Shown: positions 1 to 8,872, counted from the stretch's first letter. The stretch is DNA of 64,000 nucleotides from Salinibacterium sp. M195 (GCF_019443965.1 NZ_CP040814.1:558001-622000); one strand, 5' to 3'. Numbers and translations are program-made. Notes: generated from the sequence alone by a model not told the origin.

Positions 1-1089
1 GGCTACGGCAGCGTCGTAAAGGCCGCCGAAGCGTATCGCTCGGTAGCTCCCGATGTTGAGGTGCAGTGGGAGTACCGCTCACTGCAGGCTTTTGCCGACC
101 AAGATCTAGAGAGTCTGGTCGAGCAATACGATCTGCTCGTGATCGATCATCCGCACATTCCGATTGCTGCCGAAGACGCACTCTTCACCCCGCTGAACGG
201 TCGCGGCTTTGATGCCGAGTTGGCCACGCTCGCGGCACAGTCGGTCGGGCGCTCGCACGAGTCGTACCAGCACCTCGGTCAGCAGTGGGGCCTCGCGCTC
301 GACGCCGCAGCGCAGGTTGCCGCGTATCGCCCCGACCTTCTCGAGTCGCCGCCCCGCAATTGGGATGAGGTCATGGCGCTCGCCGAAGAAGGTCGAGTGC
401 TGTGGCCGTTCAAGCCCGTCGATGCGTACTCGAGCCTCATCACGATCGCGTCCGGACTGGGCGAAGATCCGATGGCGACGCCCGGCGTCTTCCTGTCGGA
501 AGAGGTGCTGACCCGTTCGATGGAGTTGCTGACGCGACTCGCGCGTCTGGTGCCGGCCGACAACGCTGGCTTCAACCCGATCCAGGTCGCCGATGTGCTG
601 GCCGAGAGCGACACCTTCGCGTACTCGCCGCTGCTCTTCGGGTACACGAACTACTCCCGTGCCGGCTACCGGCCGAACCGCGTGCAGTACATCGACATCC
701 CGAGCTCGACTCGCGGTGTTGCTGGCTCACTGCTCGGTGGTGCCGGTATCGCAGTGTCGTCACGCAGCGAGGTCATGGATGCCGCAATCGCGCACGCCTT
801 CTGGCTTGCGTCAGGCCCAGTGCAAGAGGGTTCGTACTACGACGGCGGTGGCCAGCCCGGCAACACGGTCGCGTGGGAAAGTGCCCGCACCAATGCAGAC
901 AGCCTCGACTTCTTCACTGGCACGCGCGCGACTCTCGAAGGCGCCTACATGCGCCCCCGCTTTGCGACCTACATCGACCTGCAAAATGCGGTCTCCCCGC
1001 TAGTGACCTCGGCACTCTTAGGCGAGATCACAATCGCTGAACTACGCGAACGCCTCGATGCGGGCGTCGCAGAATGGCTGGTGCGCTGA
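1..1089 (+). CDS. ABC sugar transporter solute-binding protein (5' partial)
   Basis: The frame is open from the first base and ends at a TGA at 1087-1089, so at least 362 residues of a protein that starts outside the window are present. The C-terminal half has the look of family 1 extracellular sugar-binding proteins: a Gly-rich [11 protein letters not shown] stretch and the ASGPVQEG...GGGQPG segment near the end. The signal peptide and lipobox would be upstream of the window. The stop overlaps the ATG of the next gene (TGATG), so they are probably co-transcribed. It would deliver a carbohydrate to membrane permeases; the substrate cannot be read from the sequence, but the neighbours are sugar-catabolic. 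Confidence 0.8.
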   Translation, partial: GYGSVVKAAEAYRSVAPDVEVQWEYRSLQAFADQDLESLVEQYDLLVIDHPHIPIAAEDALFTPLNGRGFDAELATLAAQSVGRSHESYQHLGQQWGLALDAAAQVAAYRPDLLESPPRNWDEVMALAEEGRVLWPFKPVDAYSSLITIASGLGEDPMATPGVFLSEEVLTRSMELLTRLARLVPADNAGFNPIQVADVLAESDTFAYSPLLFGYTNYSRAGYRPNRVQYIDIPSSTRGVAGSLLGGAGIAVSSRSEVMDAAIAHAFWLASGPVQEGSYYDGGGQPGNTVAWESARTNADSLDFFTGTRATLEGAYMRPRFATYIDLQNAVSPLVTSALLGEITIAELRERLDAGVAEWLVR

Positions 1090-1544
1090 TGCTCACAAAA
1101 GACCGCTGGTACGACGATCACGAGGTGGGGGAGCGCCGCGAAACCGTCGGCCGCACCATCACCGAAGCCGACATCGTGCTGCACGCTGGCCAGACCGGCG
1201 ACTTCTTTCCGCACCACATGGATGCCGAATGGATGGCGACGCAGCCCGCCGGTCAGCGCATCGCCCACGGCACCCTCATCCTCTCCGTCGCGGTGGGAAT
1301 GACAGCGGGCGACATCAATCCGCAGGCCATGAGCTATGGGTATGACCGCATCCGCTTCATCCGCCCCGTTTTTATCGGAGACACCATTCGGGTGACCGCT
1401 GAGATCAACGAGATGTCGTTGCATGCCAAGCGACCGGATGAAGCCGGCTACCTGCACGAGCTGGTCACGGTAATCAATCAGCACGGCGACACCGTGATGG
1501 TTCTTACTCACCTTTATTTGGTCAATCGACGTACCAAAGGCTAG
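1089..1544 (+). CDS. MaoC-like hotdog-fold dehydratase
   Basis: A 151-residue single-domain hotdog protein. The segment [13 protein letters not shown] followed by RIAHGTL resembles the MaoC / R-specific enoyl hydratase active site (Asp, His, then an HG-containing loop). I chose the ATG at 1089 because it overlaps the previous stop as TGATG; an in-frame ATG at 1074 lies inside the upstream gene. The family hydrates or dehydrates enoyl thioesters, but a member in a sugar operon may act on something else. It sits between a sugar-binding protein and a LacI regulator. Its role here is unknown. Confidence 0.75.
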   Translation: MLTKDRWYDDHEVGERRETVGRTITEADIVLHAGQTGDFFPHHMDAEWMATQPAGQRIAHGTLILSVAVGMTAGDINPQAMSYGYDRIRFIRPVFIGDTIRVTAEINEMSLHAKRPDEAGYLHELVTVINQHGDTVMVLTHLYLVNRRTKG

Positions 1545-1553
1545 TTGCCCGAA

Positions 1554-1559
1554 TACACT
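1554..1559 (+). promoter_or_regulatory. -10 box, leaderless promoter of the LacI gene
   Basis: TACACT matches TAnnnT and ends 7 nt before the ATG at 1567, the spacing of leaderless actinobacterial transcripts. No clear -35 box is seen. Confidence 0.5.
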
Positions 1560-1566
1560 GGCAATC

Positions 1567-2580
1567 ATGGCTACTTTGAGTGATGTTGCAACCCGCGCCG
1601 GAGTTTCGGTGTCGGCGGTTTCGCGTGTGCTGAGCGAAAAGCCTGGCGTACGGGTGAGCGTGGCAACACGTCAGCGCATTCACGATGCCGCGAAAGAGCT
1701 CAACTACCGGCCCAACTTCACGGCTCGAGCGCTCAAGTCGTCGCGCACGCACGCCGTCGGACTAGTGGTGCCCGGAGTGACAAACGCGATCTTCGCCGAG
1801 CTCATGCGCGGCGTCGAAGAAGAGGCAAGCAGCAAGGACTACATGGTGCTGATCGCCAGCACCGAACGCTTGCCCGAGGGTGAAGAGTCGATCCCGCGCC
1901 TCATGGGGGAGGGACGAGTCGACGGAGTGCTCGTGCAGTTCGGCGACCACTTGAGCGGTGATGACCTGCGCACCGTCACCGATAGCGGCCTGCCCGTGAT
2001 CTCGATCAACACGATCAACCCGGGCAGTGGCGGCTCAGTTCGCCTCGAAGATGAGGCCGGGATGCGCCTCGCGACCGAGCACCTCATTGAACTCGGCCAC
2101 ACCCGCATCGGGTACGCCGGCGGTGTGCCGACCTCGGAGTCGGGCCAGCGCCGTCTCGCTGGTTTCATGGAGGCCATGGCAGACGCCAAGCTCACCGTTG
2201 AACCCGAACTCGTCACCGACTTCGGCTACTACCCCAAGCAAGGCGCTCAGGCTCTGGATGCCATGGCCGAGTTGTCGACCCCGCCCACAGCGGTCGTGGT
2301 CGCCAACATCAACGCCGCTCACGGTGTGCTCTCTGAGGCACGTCGGTTGGGCATCCGCGTGCCGGAAGACATGTCGATCATTGCGATGCACGACACCTGG
2401 ACGGCAGAAATTGCGTGGCCACCCCTCACTTGCGTGCGCTTGCCGCTCTATGAACTTGGCCGGGCCGCGATGGCCAGCCTGTGGGAAATCATCAACTCAG
2501 GCACCGCCGAAGACCGCGTCATCGCCGACCCAGCACCGCAGCTGGTCGTGCGCGAATCAACCGCGCCCCCCGCGCGCTAA
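1567..2580 (+). CDS. LacI-family transcriptional regulator
   Basis: A 337-residue protein of normal LacI/GalR length. Residues 2-25 form the classic N-terminal helix-turn-helix (TLSDVATRAGVSVSAVSRVL), followed by the NYRP hinge entry and a periplasmic-binding-protein-like effector domain. No Shine-Dalgarno sequence is visible. Instead TACACT at 1554-1559 lies 7 nt before the ATG, which fits a leaderless transcript. It lies at the head of the fucose-type genes, and the LacI-like palindromes at 4522-4539 and 7403-7449 are its most likely targets (inference). It probably represses catabolism and transport until a sugar or sugar acid binds. Confidence 0.92.
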   Translation: MATLSDVATRAGVSVSAVSRVLSEKPGVRVSVATRQRIHDAAKELNYRPNFTARALKSSRTHAVGLVVPGVTNAIFAELMRGVEEEASSKDYMVLIASTERLPEGEESIPRLMGEGRVDGVLVQFGDHLSGDDLRTVTDSGLPVISINTINPGSGGSVRLEDEAGMRLATEHLIELGHTRIGYAGGVPTSESGQRRLAGFMEAMADAKLTVEPELVTDFGYYPKQGAQALDAMAELSTPPTAVVVANINAAHGVLSEARRLGIRVPEDMSIIAMHDTWTAEIAWPPLTCVRLPLYELGRAAMASLWEIINSGTAEDRVIADPAPQLVVRESTAPPAR

Positions 2581-2601
2581 CACTCTCTGGAGAAACCCCT
2601 A

Positions 2602-3573
2602 GTGCAGACACGATCCACCCATCGAGGCCTTGAACTCACCGAGATTGGCCTCGGCGCTGCACAGCTCGGAAACCTGTATCGCGAAACAACCGACGCCGAA
2701 GTCGAAGAGGGTGTCGCGGCGGCCTGGGATGCCGGCGTTCGCTATTTCGACACCGCCCCGCACTACGGCCTTGGGCTCTCCGAACGCCGTCTCGGCGAGC
2801 AATTGCGCACCCACCCGCGCGATGAGTACGTGATCTCAAGCAAAGTCGGCAAGCTTCTCGTGCCGAACCCCGGCGGAGAAGACCGGATGGATGACGAAGG
2901 ATTCGCCGTGCCCGCCGTTACTAAACGACAGTGGGATTTCAGTCGCGACGGAATCCTCCGCTCGGTCGAAGCATCTCTCGCTCGCACCGGGCTTGACCGT
3001 ATCGATGTGCTCTACATGCACGACCCCGATGACCACTTTGAGCAGGCTTCCACTGAGGGCATCGGTGCGCTCATCGAGTTGCGGGAGCAGGGCGTTGTGA
3101 AGGCTGTTGGTGCCGGAATGAACCATGCAGCGCCGCTGGCCGAACTGATCCGTCGTGCCGACGTCGACCTCGTGATGTGCGCTGGCCGCTTCACGCTCAT
3201 CGATGACTCGGCGCTCGCCGATCTGATGCCGCTCGCCCTCGAACGCAATGTCGGCGTTGTCGTTGCCGGCGTCTACAACTCCGGATTGCTCGGTCGCGAC
3301 CGGCCGAGCCCCGACGCAACTTTCGATTACGAACCGGTGCCGCCCGCGATTCTGGAGCGGGCCAATCAGGTTGCGGATGCGTGTGAAGCTCACGGCGTCA
3401 CCCTTCCGGAGGCAGCTATCGCGTATGTGCTGCGGCATCCGGCGGTCGTGTCTGTTGTGGTCGGGGCGCGCGGGGGCGACCAGGTTCGGTCGAACATCGA
3501 GCGCTATGCCGCCACGATGCCCGATGGCTTATGGAGCGATCTCGAGGTTGCAGGATTGGTTGCTGCGCTCTAG
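2602..3573 (+). CDS. Aldo/keto reductase, L-fucose / D-threo-aldose 1-dehydrogenase type
   Basis: A 323-residue TIM-barrel oxidoreductase. The aldo/keto reductase tetrad can be placed as D50 and Y55 (YFDTAPHYG), K81 (VISSKVG) and H140 (LYMHDP). The GLGAAQLGNLYR start and the DTAPHYGLGLSERRLG block are typical of the L-fucose/D-threo-aldose dehydrogenase branch, which oxidises the sugar at C1 to the lactone with NAD(P)+. It starts with GTG behind GGAG. It follows the LacI regulator and would feed the lactonase at 6495 and the dehydratase at 11250. The exact sugar (L-fucose, D-arabinose or a related aldose) cannot be fixed from sequence alone. Confidence 0.85.
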   Translation: MQTRSTHRGLELTEIGLGAAQLGNLYRETTDAEVEEGVAAAWDAGVRYFDTAPHYGLGLSERRLGEQLRTHPRDEYVISSKVGKLLVPNPGGEDRMDDEGFAVPAVTKRQWDFSRDGILRSVEASLARTGLDRIDVLYMHDPDDHFEQASTEGIGALIELREQGVVKAVGAGMNHAAPLAELIRRADVDLVMCAGRFTLIDDSALADLMPLALERNVGVVVAGVYNSGLLGRDRPSPDATFDYEPVPPAILERANQVADACEAHGVTLPEAAIAYVLRHPAVVSVVVGARGGDQVRSNIERYAATMPDGLWSDLEVAGLVAAL

Positions 3574-3583
3574 TGGTGGCTTT

Positions 3584-3910
3584 CTAATCGCTTCGTTCTA
3601 ACCCTTCGGCGATCTCCTTGATCGCGAGCAGGCGGCGATCCCACTCCGCACCGATGGTGTCAAGGCGCTGGGCGGTGGCGCTGAGTTGCGCACCGAGCAC
3701 TCGATAGCGCAGTTCACGGCCAGCACGCACTGGTTCGACGAGCCCAGCATCATTCAGCACGCTCAAGTGCTTGGCAATGGCTTGACGGCTGACGGGCAGT
3801 CGCTCGGCGAGGGCGGATGCCGAAGCTTCGCCTTCGCCGAGCGCTGCCAGAATGCTCCACCGGGTTTCATCCCCGAGGGCCGCAAACACGGGTATCAGAG
3901 TGGAGATCAT
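3584..3910 (-). CDS. ArsR-family winged-helix regulator
   Basis: A 108-residue ArsR/SmtB-type protein. FAALGDETRWSILAAL begins the winged helix and ALAERLPVSRQAIAKHLSVLNDAGLV is the recognition helix-turn-helix. There is no cysteine metal site, so it is not an obvious metal sensor. It is the second gene of a two-gene minus-strand unit; its start overlaps the stop of the SRPBCC gene by 4 nt. ArsR-AHSA1 pairs of this kind are common in actinobacteria. It likely controls its own unit through the TGCAAC-N6-RTTGCA dyads at 4407-4457. Confidence 0.9.
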   Translation of the reverse strand: MISTLIPVFAALGDETRWSILAALGEGEASASALAERLPVSRQAIAKHLSVLNDAGLVEPVRAGRELRYRVLGAQLSATAQRLDTIGAEWDRRLLAIKEIAEGLERSD

Positions 3911-4380
3911 GCGCCCTCGAGGTAGGAGACGAGCTCGTCGAGTTCGGAGTCCCAGCCACCACGGTGGTCTTCCATGTTGGCGGTCGGGTCGTCACCGAAG
4001 TTGAAGCCGGTCTCGACGACGGTGAGCCGCGTGCCTTCGTCGACGGCATCCAGAGTGAACCGAAACACGGTCGAACGATTGGGGTCGATGGGCTTGGATG
4101 GGTCGTCTGTTGGGCCGCCCCAGCGGTAGGCGATCACGTTCGGCGCGTCGAGTTCTTCTATCTGCACGGGAAAGCTGCCATACCCCTCGAAGGTAAAGCT
4201 TCCTTGTTCGCCAACGGCGACCGTGTCGAACTTCGCTACTTGCGGGAACCAGCGCGAGAGGTGTTCGGGCTCGCTGATGGCCGCCCAGACCTTGTCTGTT
4301 GATGCCTTGATGGTGATGGTGCGGCGCACAGTGAATGCGTCGCTGTCAACAACGGCGGGTGGGTTGGTGGTCATGGTCAT
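3907..4380 (-). CDS. SRPBCC (AHSA1-like) domain protein
   Basis: A 157-residue single START/Bet v1-type domain of the AHSA1 group. It begins with the typical TVRRTITIKASTDKVWAAISEPEHLSRWFP and ends in the amphipathic helix GGWDSELDELVSYLEG. Such proteins have a hydrophobic cavity and are usually encoded beside an ArsR regulator, as here. The ligand is unknown. MTM at the N-terminus gives two possible starts 6 nt apart. The gene is divergent from the enolase-family gene at 4588. Confidence 0.88.
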   Translation of the reverse strand: MTMTTNPPAVVDSDAFTVRRTITIKASTDKVWAAISEPEHLSRWFPQVAKFDTVAVGEQGSFTFEGYGSFPVQIEELDAPNVIAYRWGGPTDDPSKPIDPNRSTVFRFTLDAVDEGTRLTVVETGFNFGDDPTANMEDHRGGWDSELDELVSYLEGA

Positions 4381-4406
4381 GATTCTCTCCTAGATTCGTG
4401 GATAAC

Positions 4407-4424
4407 TGCAACCCGATAGTTGCA
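4407..4424. promoter_or_regulatory. Candidate ArsR operator, copy 1
   Basis: TGCAAC-N6-GTTGCA, a perfect 6+6 dyad 27 bp upstream of the SRPBCC start. It repeats 33 bp away with one base changed, which suggests tandem sites on the same DNA face. Confidence 0.5.
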
Positions 4425-4439
4425 TTAACTTCGCCGTAT

Positions 4440-4457
4440 TGCAACCAAATGATTGCA
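4440..4457. promoter_or_regulatory. Candidate ArsR operator, copy 2
   Basis: TGCAAC-N6-ATTGCA, identical in layout to the dyad at 4407-4424. The 33-bp spacing is about three helical turns. Confidence 0.5.
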
Positions 4458-4521
4458 GAAGAGCGCCGCGGCTCGGCGCTTGAGCTGCGGGGTTGCCCGC
4501 GGTTATCGCAGACCACTCTTG

Positions 4522-4539
4522 TGATCAAACGTTTGATCA
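4522..4539. promoter_or_regulatory. LacI-type operator, perfect 18-bp palindrome
   Basis: TGATCAAACGTTTGATCA is a perfect palindrome with the central CG typical of LacI/GalR operators. It lies 48 bp before the ATG of the enolase-family gene and reappears in degenerate form at 7403-7420 and 7432-7449, before the binding-protein gene. The LacI regulator encoded at 1567 is the obvious candidate ligand. Confidence 0.75.
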
Positions 4540-4587
4540 AGTACCGTAACCACTATCGCTCGCTACTAGAAACGAGGCGCCCTTCCC

Positions 4588-5757
4588 ATGGGACTCACTG
4601 ACACAGCCCTAACCATTACCGCCGTGCGCGCAGTGCTGCTTTCGCACCGGTACCAGCCAGGAGAAGAACTCACGTGGGTCGGAGGCACCATTTGGTCATG
4701 GGACGCCGCCCTCGTCGAAGTAACCCTCTCTGACGGAACAACCGGAGTCGGGGAGGCAGGAGCCGGAATCATGGCGGCCGCCGCCGTGCCCGGAATCGTG
4801 GATGCCTTCCGCCCCTACGTTCTCGATCACGAATTCGGTCATCCGCTCGAAGTCGCCGACCACCTGCGCGCCTACACCGCCTTCTGGGCGCGTGGCGGAA
4901 TGCTCAACGGCGTTGCCGGAGCAATCGAAACAGCAGCGGTGGATGCCGTAGCTAAGCGCCTTGGCGTGCCAGCGTACGAAGTGCTCGGGGGTCTCAAGCG
5001 CGACTGGATCGAGTCCTACGCCAGCGGCGGACTAGGCACGACCTTCGGCGAAGTTTCCGATTGGGCTGCAGCCCAGATCGAGGCTGGCTTTGGCACCGTG
5101 AAGTTCCGCGCCATGACTGACCCAGACACAACCATCAAGCTGCTCGACCACGTGACCGCACTGCTGCCCGAGGGCGTCCAGTTCGTTATCGACGCCGTGC
5201 AGGCGTGTGCCTCCGACCCGTGGCCCGTTGACGAAGCTATTCGTGTTGGCCATAAGGCTGCCGAACTAGGCGCCCGCTGGTACGAAGAACCTTGCCAGGC
5301 GGATGACGTGGCCGGCTACGCAGCGGTGCGTGCCGCCGTCGACGTGCCGATCTCCGGTGTCGAATCCAACGGAACCGTGCGGGACTTCGCCCAACTGCTC
5401 GACGCTAACGCGCTCGATGTTGCTCAGCCCGACGTCACTTTCGTTGGTGGGCCAAAGGCTTTCGCTCAGGTCGCCGAGCTCGCTCACGCGACCGGCGTGA
5501 AGACCGTTCCCCACGTCTGGGGCAGTGGTGTCACCTTCGCCGCGAACCTGCACACCGTGCTCGCCAACCCCCACGTTGAGCTCTTCGAGTACTGCACCCT
5601 GCCTAACCCGCTGCGTGACGCAATGCGGGTGGAAGAGGTTGAGTTTAGGGACGGCGGAATCGTTGCTCCGACGGCACCAGGCCTCGGCATCCAGCTCACT
5701 CCCGAAATCGAAGCACTGTTCCCGTTCAGCCCTGGAGGTGGACATGTCATCCGCTAA
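4588..5757 (+). CDS. Mandelate racemase / muconate lactonizing enzyme family protein
   Basis: A 389-residue enolase-superfamily enzyme. The C-terminal barrel has the general base region K172-F-R174, metal ligands near D202 (FVIDAVQ), E233/E234 (RWYEEP) and E259 (ISGVES), and H309 (VPHVWGSG). This pattern fits sugar-acid dehydratases of the mandelate racemase group, which remove water from an aldonate to give a 2-keto-3-deoxy acid. It is a different subgroup from the fuconate dehydratase at 11250, so the locus carries two such enzymes. It heads a unit with the RraA-like and lactonase genes behind the LacI operator. The exact substrate is not recognised. Confidence 0.85.
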   Translation: MGLTDTALTITAVRAVLLSHRYQPGEELTWVGGTIWSWDAALVEVTLSDGTTGVGEAGAGIMAAAAVPGIVDAFRPYVLDHEFGHPLEVADHLRAYTAFWARGGMLNGVAGAIETAAVDAVAKRLGVPAYEVLGGLKRDWIESYASGGLGTTFGEVSDWAAAQIEAGFGTVKFRAMTDPDTTIKLLDHVTALLPEGVQFVIDAVQACASDPWPVDEAIRVGHKAAELGARWYEEPCQADDVAGYAAVRAAVDVPISGVESNGTVRDFAQLLDANALDVAQPDVTFVGGPKAFAQVAELAHATGVKTVPHVWGSGVTFAANLHTVLANPHVELFEYCTLPNPLRDAMRVEEVEFRDGGIVAPTAPGLGIQLTPEIEALFPFSPGGGHVIR

Positions 5758-6466
5758 CCCCGCGCCCGCAGCATCCGGAGCCACAGCACCCGAAGCATCC
5801 GAAACCGGCAACGCAGGTTTCACCCCGCTGCCCGGTGACGAACGTCTGACGACTGCCATTCTCAGTGACTCGTGTGACGAATCGGGCCTGCGCAACCAGG
5901 TTCTGAAGCAACGCCTCGCGCCCATCACTCCGGGCTCGCGAGCGTTCGGGCGCGCCCGCACTGTGCGCTTCGCTCCCGCCCTCGAGTCAGACCTCGATGA
6001 CCCGTACAAGGAGTCGATCGACTTCATCGACGGCATCGGCGCTGGCCAAATGATCGTGATCGCCACCGACAACAGCAATGACTCTGGTTTCTGGGGAGAA
6101 CTGTTTAGTGCGGCTGCGCTTGGGGCGAAGGCCTCCGGCGTGATCACCGATGGCAACCTGCGCGACACCGACAAGATCGCCGAACTCGGCTTTCCCTCCT
6201 TCTCACGCTCGCGTCGGCCCATCGACTTTCGGGCCCGGATGCGCGTGATCGCCTCCGACGTCGTTGTTGAGCTGGGAGGGGTGCTCATTGCGCCAGGCGA
6301 CCTCGTGATGGCGGACGACGATGGTGCCGTCGTGATCCCGCAATCGCACGAAGACGAAGTGCTGACCCGAGCCCGCACCCGAGCATCAAACGAGTCGACA
6401 GTTCTCGCTGAGCTGCTCGCGGGAGATTCTTTGCGCACAGTGTGGGAACGGCATGGCATTCTCTAA
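5744..6466 (+). CDS. RraA-family aldolase/lyase
   Basis: A 240-residue RraA / 4-hydroxy-4-methyl-2-oxoglutarate aldolase fold protein. The signature GVITDGNLRD (about 133-141, with R140 and D141) and the Gly-Glu pair at 118-119 match the metal and pyruvate-binding residues of the class II HMG-aldolase group. I chose the ATG at 5744, which follows GGAGG and overlaps the end of the upstream gene by 14 nt. The first 25 residues are Ala/Pro-rich and probably disordered. In this pathway it could cleave a 2-keto-3-deoxy acid to pyruvate plus an aldehyde, which would replace the missing short-chain dehydrogenase route (inference). Confidence 0.85.
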   Translation: MSSANPAPAASGATAPEASETGNAGFTPLPGDERLTTAILSDSCDESGLRNQVLKQRLAPITPGSRAFGRARTVRFAPALESDLDDPYKESIDFIDGIGAGQMIVIATDNSNDSGFWGELFSAAALGAKASGVITDGNLRDTDKIAELGFPSFSRSRRPIDFRARMRVIASDVVVELGGVLIAPGDLVMADDDGAVVIPQSHEDEVLTRARTRASNESTVLAELLAGDSLRTVWERHGIL

Positions 6467-6494
6467 AGCAACCAATAACGAAGGATAGAACACC

Positions 6495-7361
6495 GTGGTT
6501 TTTCCGATCATTGATGCCCACCAACACGTATGGAGCCCCAGTCGGGCTCACTATGGCTGGCTCGACGACTCTCTTGCCCCCATCAATCGGGTAATCACGA
6601 TGGATGAGCTGCTGCCCGAGTTGAGGGCAGCTGGCGTCGATTACACCGTGCAGGTGCAGTCAGCGGACAACTTTGAGGACACTCGACTCATGATGGAGTC
6701 GGCAGCCGCTCATACGGAGGTCGCTGCGATTGTGGGTTATGCCCCCATCGATCGACCCGAGCTGGCGGCTCGTACCGTGGAGTCTTGGCAGGGCGATACT
6801 CGCATGGTTGGTGTGCGCACGCTGATTCACAATCAACCTGATCCGGAGTGGCTACTGAGGCCGAATGTTGACGAAGGGCTTACGGTGCTTGAGCGTGCTG
6901 GCTTGTCCTTTGATGTCGTTGCCGAGGCACCCGAGCATCTCGCGTTGGTACCGGAATTGTCGCGGCGGCATCCGGAACTTCGGATGGTGATCGACCATTT
7001 GGCGAAGCCGCCGATTGGTCTCGACGAGCGGGCGGAGTGGTGGTCGGCGATTGAGCGGGCTGCCGAGAATCCGAACGTCTATGCGAAGGTGAGCGGGCTG
7101 TACTCGGCGGCCGGCACTCTTGATGGTTGGACGACCGAGAACGTGCGACCGTTCTTCGAGCGAGCCCTCGAGGTGTTCGGCGCTGAGCGCCTGATGTATG
7201 GCGGAGATTGGCCGGTTTCGTTGCTTGCCGGCGGCTACCTGCGCGTCTGGAATGGTCTCGCGCCACTCTTTGACAGTGTGGATGCCGCCGAGCGTGAGCA
7301 GCTCCTTGGCCGAACCGCCGCGGAGTTTTATGGCATCGATCCCACGCGCATTGGGTCGTAA
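6495..7361 (+). CDS. Amidohydrolase family 2, L-fuconolactonase-like
   Basis: A 288-residue metal-dependent hydrolase with the N-terminal IIDAHQHVWSP motif (H9-x-H11) followed by YGWLDD, and a later MYGGDWPVSLLAGGY block. These are the hallmarks of the COG3618 lactonase group that opens L-fucono-1,5-lactone and related sugar lactones. It uses a GTG start behind AAGGAT. It follows the RraA-like gene by 28 bp, so it is probably in the same transcript. The expected job is to hydrolyse the lactone made by the dehydrogenase at 2602 to the aldonate. Confidence 0.87.
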   Translation: MVFPIIDAHQHVWSPSRAHYGWLDDSLAPINRVITMDELLPELRAAGVDYTVQVQSADNFEDTRLMMESAAAHTEVAAIVGYAPIDRPELAARTVESWQGDTRMVGVRTLIHNQPDPEWLLRPNVDEGLTVLERAGLSFDVVAEAPEHLALVPELSRRHPELRMVIDHLAKPPIGLDERAEWWSAIERAAENPNVYAKVSGLYSAAGTLDGWTTENVRPFFERALEVFGAERLMYGGDWPVSLLAGGYLRVWNGLAPLFDSVDAAEREQLLGRTAAEFYGIDPTRIGS

Positions 7362-7402
7362 GGTCCGTCGCGGCGCCCGCTAGATAACAGTTGAAAAACC
7401 TT

Positions 7403-7420
7403 TGATCAAACGTTTGCACA
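7403..7420. promoter_or_regulatory. LacI-type operator, degenerate copy
   Basis: TGATCAAACGTTTGCACA matches 16 of 18 bases of the perfect palindrome at 4522-4539. It lies about 100 bp before the binding-protein start at 7524. Confidence 0.65.
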
Positions 7421-7431
7421 ACTTCCATGGT

Positions 7432-7449
7432 TGGTATAACGTTTGAGCA
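7432..7449. promoter_or_regulatory. LacI-type operator, second degenerate copy
   Basis: The half-site GTTTGAGCA matches 8 of 9 and the left half 6 of 9. Its centre is 29 bp from the centre of the site at 7403-7420, so two repressor dimers could bind close together. Confidence 0.5.
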
Positions 7450-7523
7450 CCGGAGAAACCGAGCCGTTCCAGCGCCTCGCGTGTCTCCACTACGACGCAG
7501 TAGTAACTCACCAAGGAGTGTCA

Positions 7524-8849
7524 ATGAAGACCAAGAGGTTCCTTTCCGCCAGTGCAGGAGTGGCCATAATTTCCGCCGCTGCACTCGTTCTATCCGGCTG
7601 TTCAGCCGACGGTGGCGCCACTGCCCCCGACCAGACTGACTCGGGTGGAAAAATCACGGTGTGGGTTGACCCGCCCCGGGTTCCCTCAGCCGAAGCTTTC
7701 CAGGAAGCCCACCCCGAGATTGAGATTGACGTCGTGCAAATCGACGGCACGGTTGGTGGACAGACGGTCAAGCAGGCATTCGCCAACTTCGACTCCGCCG
7801 GTTCAGGATGGCCCGACGCCATCTTCTTCCCCTCTAATGACGACATTGCCTGGGCCACCGGCGCTGCCAGCAACTACGCTGCTGACCTCACCGACCTGCT
7901 TCCCGATGTCATCGACGGCTACGACCCCGCAGTGCTTTCGTTCTGCGACATCGATGGCCAGATTCGTTGCCTGCGCAACGACGCTGCTCCTGACGTGTTC
8001 TGGTACAACAAGGCATTCTTCGACGAGAACGGCTACACGCTGCCCGCCACGTGGGAAGAGTACGGCGACCTCGCTGTCGAAATTGCGGCAGACCACCCCG
8101 AAAAGATCAGTGGATTCTTGGGCGACGCTTACGCCGTCAACCGCTACCTTCAGGCTGCAGATTGCCCCACGAACGACCGCCTCTCAGAGTCGGAAGTTCA
8201 CATCAACCTTGACGACCCGAACTGTGTTCGCGCCAATGAACTGCTCTCGCAGATGTATGACGGCGGCGCCCTCACCACTCAGGGCATCTTCGACGGTGAC
8301 GCTGCAGCAGCTGGTGTCAACCTCGTGATGAGCCCCGGTGCCGTCTGGTGGGGTAACTACCTCTTCCGCGACACCTGGAAGATTCCTGCCGGCCAGATGA
8401 GTGCAAGCGCACCGTTGACGTGGGAAGGCGAATCAAGCCCGACCGCTGGTAACGAAGGTGGCGGCCTCTGGGGCGTCTCCTCACACATCACGGGAAAGCA
8501 GCTCGAAAACACGCTGACGTTCGCAACCTTCGTTGCGACTGACCCAGCATGGCAGGTTGAGCTTTCGACCGGTCTCCCCGGCTATGGCCCGATCCAAGAT
8601 GCTTGGCTCGAGAAGCTCGAAGCTGACGGCTACTTCGCTGATGTTGCTTCTGTTCAGCAGGCGTTCAAGGATGCCGCTGGCGCCGTAGCGCCGTACTCGT
8701 ACATGCTCTACGACACTGGTGCAGCCTGGACCGAGACGGTCAGCCCCACGCTGATCGCCAACGGCTCGATGGGTGATGCCCTCGGCACCTTCGGAGAAGA
8801 GCTCGTGAACCGCGCCAACTCGGTCGGCTACACGGTCACCGCCGAATAA
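7524..8849 (+). CDS. ABC sugar transporter solute-binding lipoprotein
   Basis: A 441-residue family 1 solute-binding protein. The N-terminus has Lys/Arg residues, a hydrophobic stretch and a lipobox LSGC with the lipidated Cys at residue 26. The mature part begins with GKITVWVDPPR and contains the LTWEGESSPTAGNEGGGLWGVSS segment usual in sugar binders. The ATG at 7524 was preferred because it follows CAAGGAG and starts a clean signal peptide; an in-frame upstream ATG at 7443 would add 27 residues. It precedes two permease genes, separated by a hairpin at 8873-8906. The LacI-type sites upstream suggest induction by the same sugar as the catabolic genes. Confidence 0.92.
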   Translation: MKTKRFLSASAGVAIISAAALVLSGCSADGGATAPDQTDSGGKITVWVDPPRVPSAEAFQEAHPEIEIDVVQIDGTVGGQTVKQAFANFDSAGSGWPDAIFFPSNDDIAWATGAASNYAADLTDLLPDVIDGYDPAVLSFCDIDGQIRCLRNDAAPDVFWYNKAFFDENGYTLPATWEEYGDLAVEIAADHPEKISGFLGDAYAVNRYLQAADCPTNDRLSESEVHINLDDPNCVRANELLSQMYDGGALTTQGIFDGDAAAAGVNLVMSPGAVWWGNYLFRDTWKIPAGQMSASAPLTWEGESSPTAGNEGGGLWGVSSHITGKQLENTLTFATFVATDPAWQVELSTGLPGYGPIQDAWLEKLEADGYFADVASVQQAFKDAAGAVAPYSYMLYDTGAAWTETVSPTLIANGSMGDALGTFGEELVNRANSVGYTVTAE

Positions 8850-8872
8850 ATGTAACCAGCTAGACACAGCAG

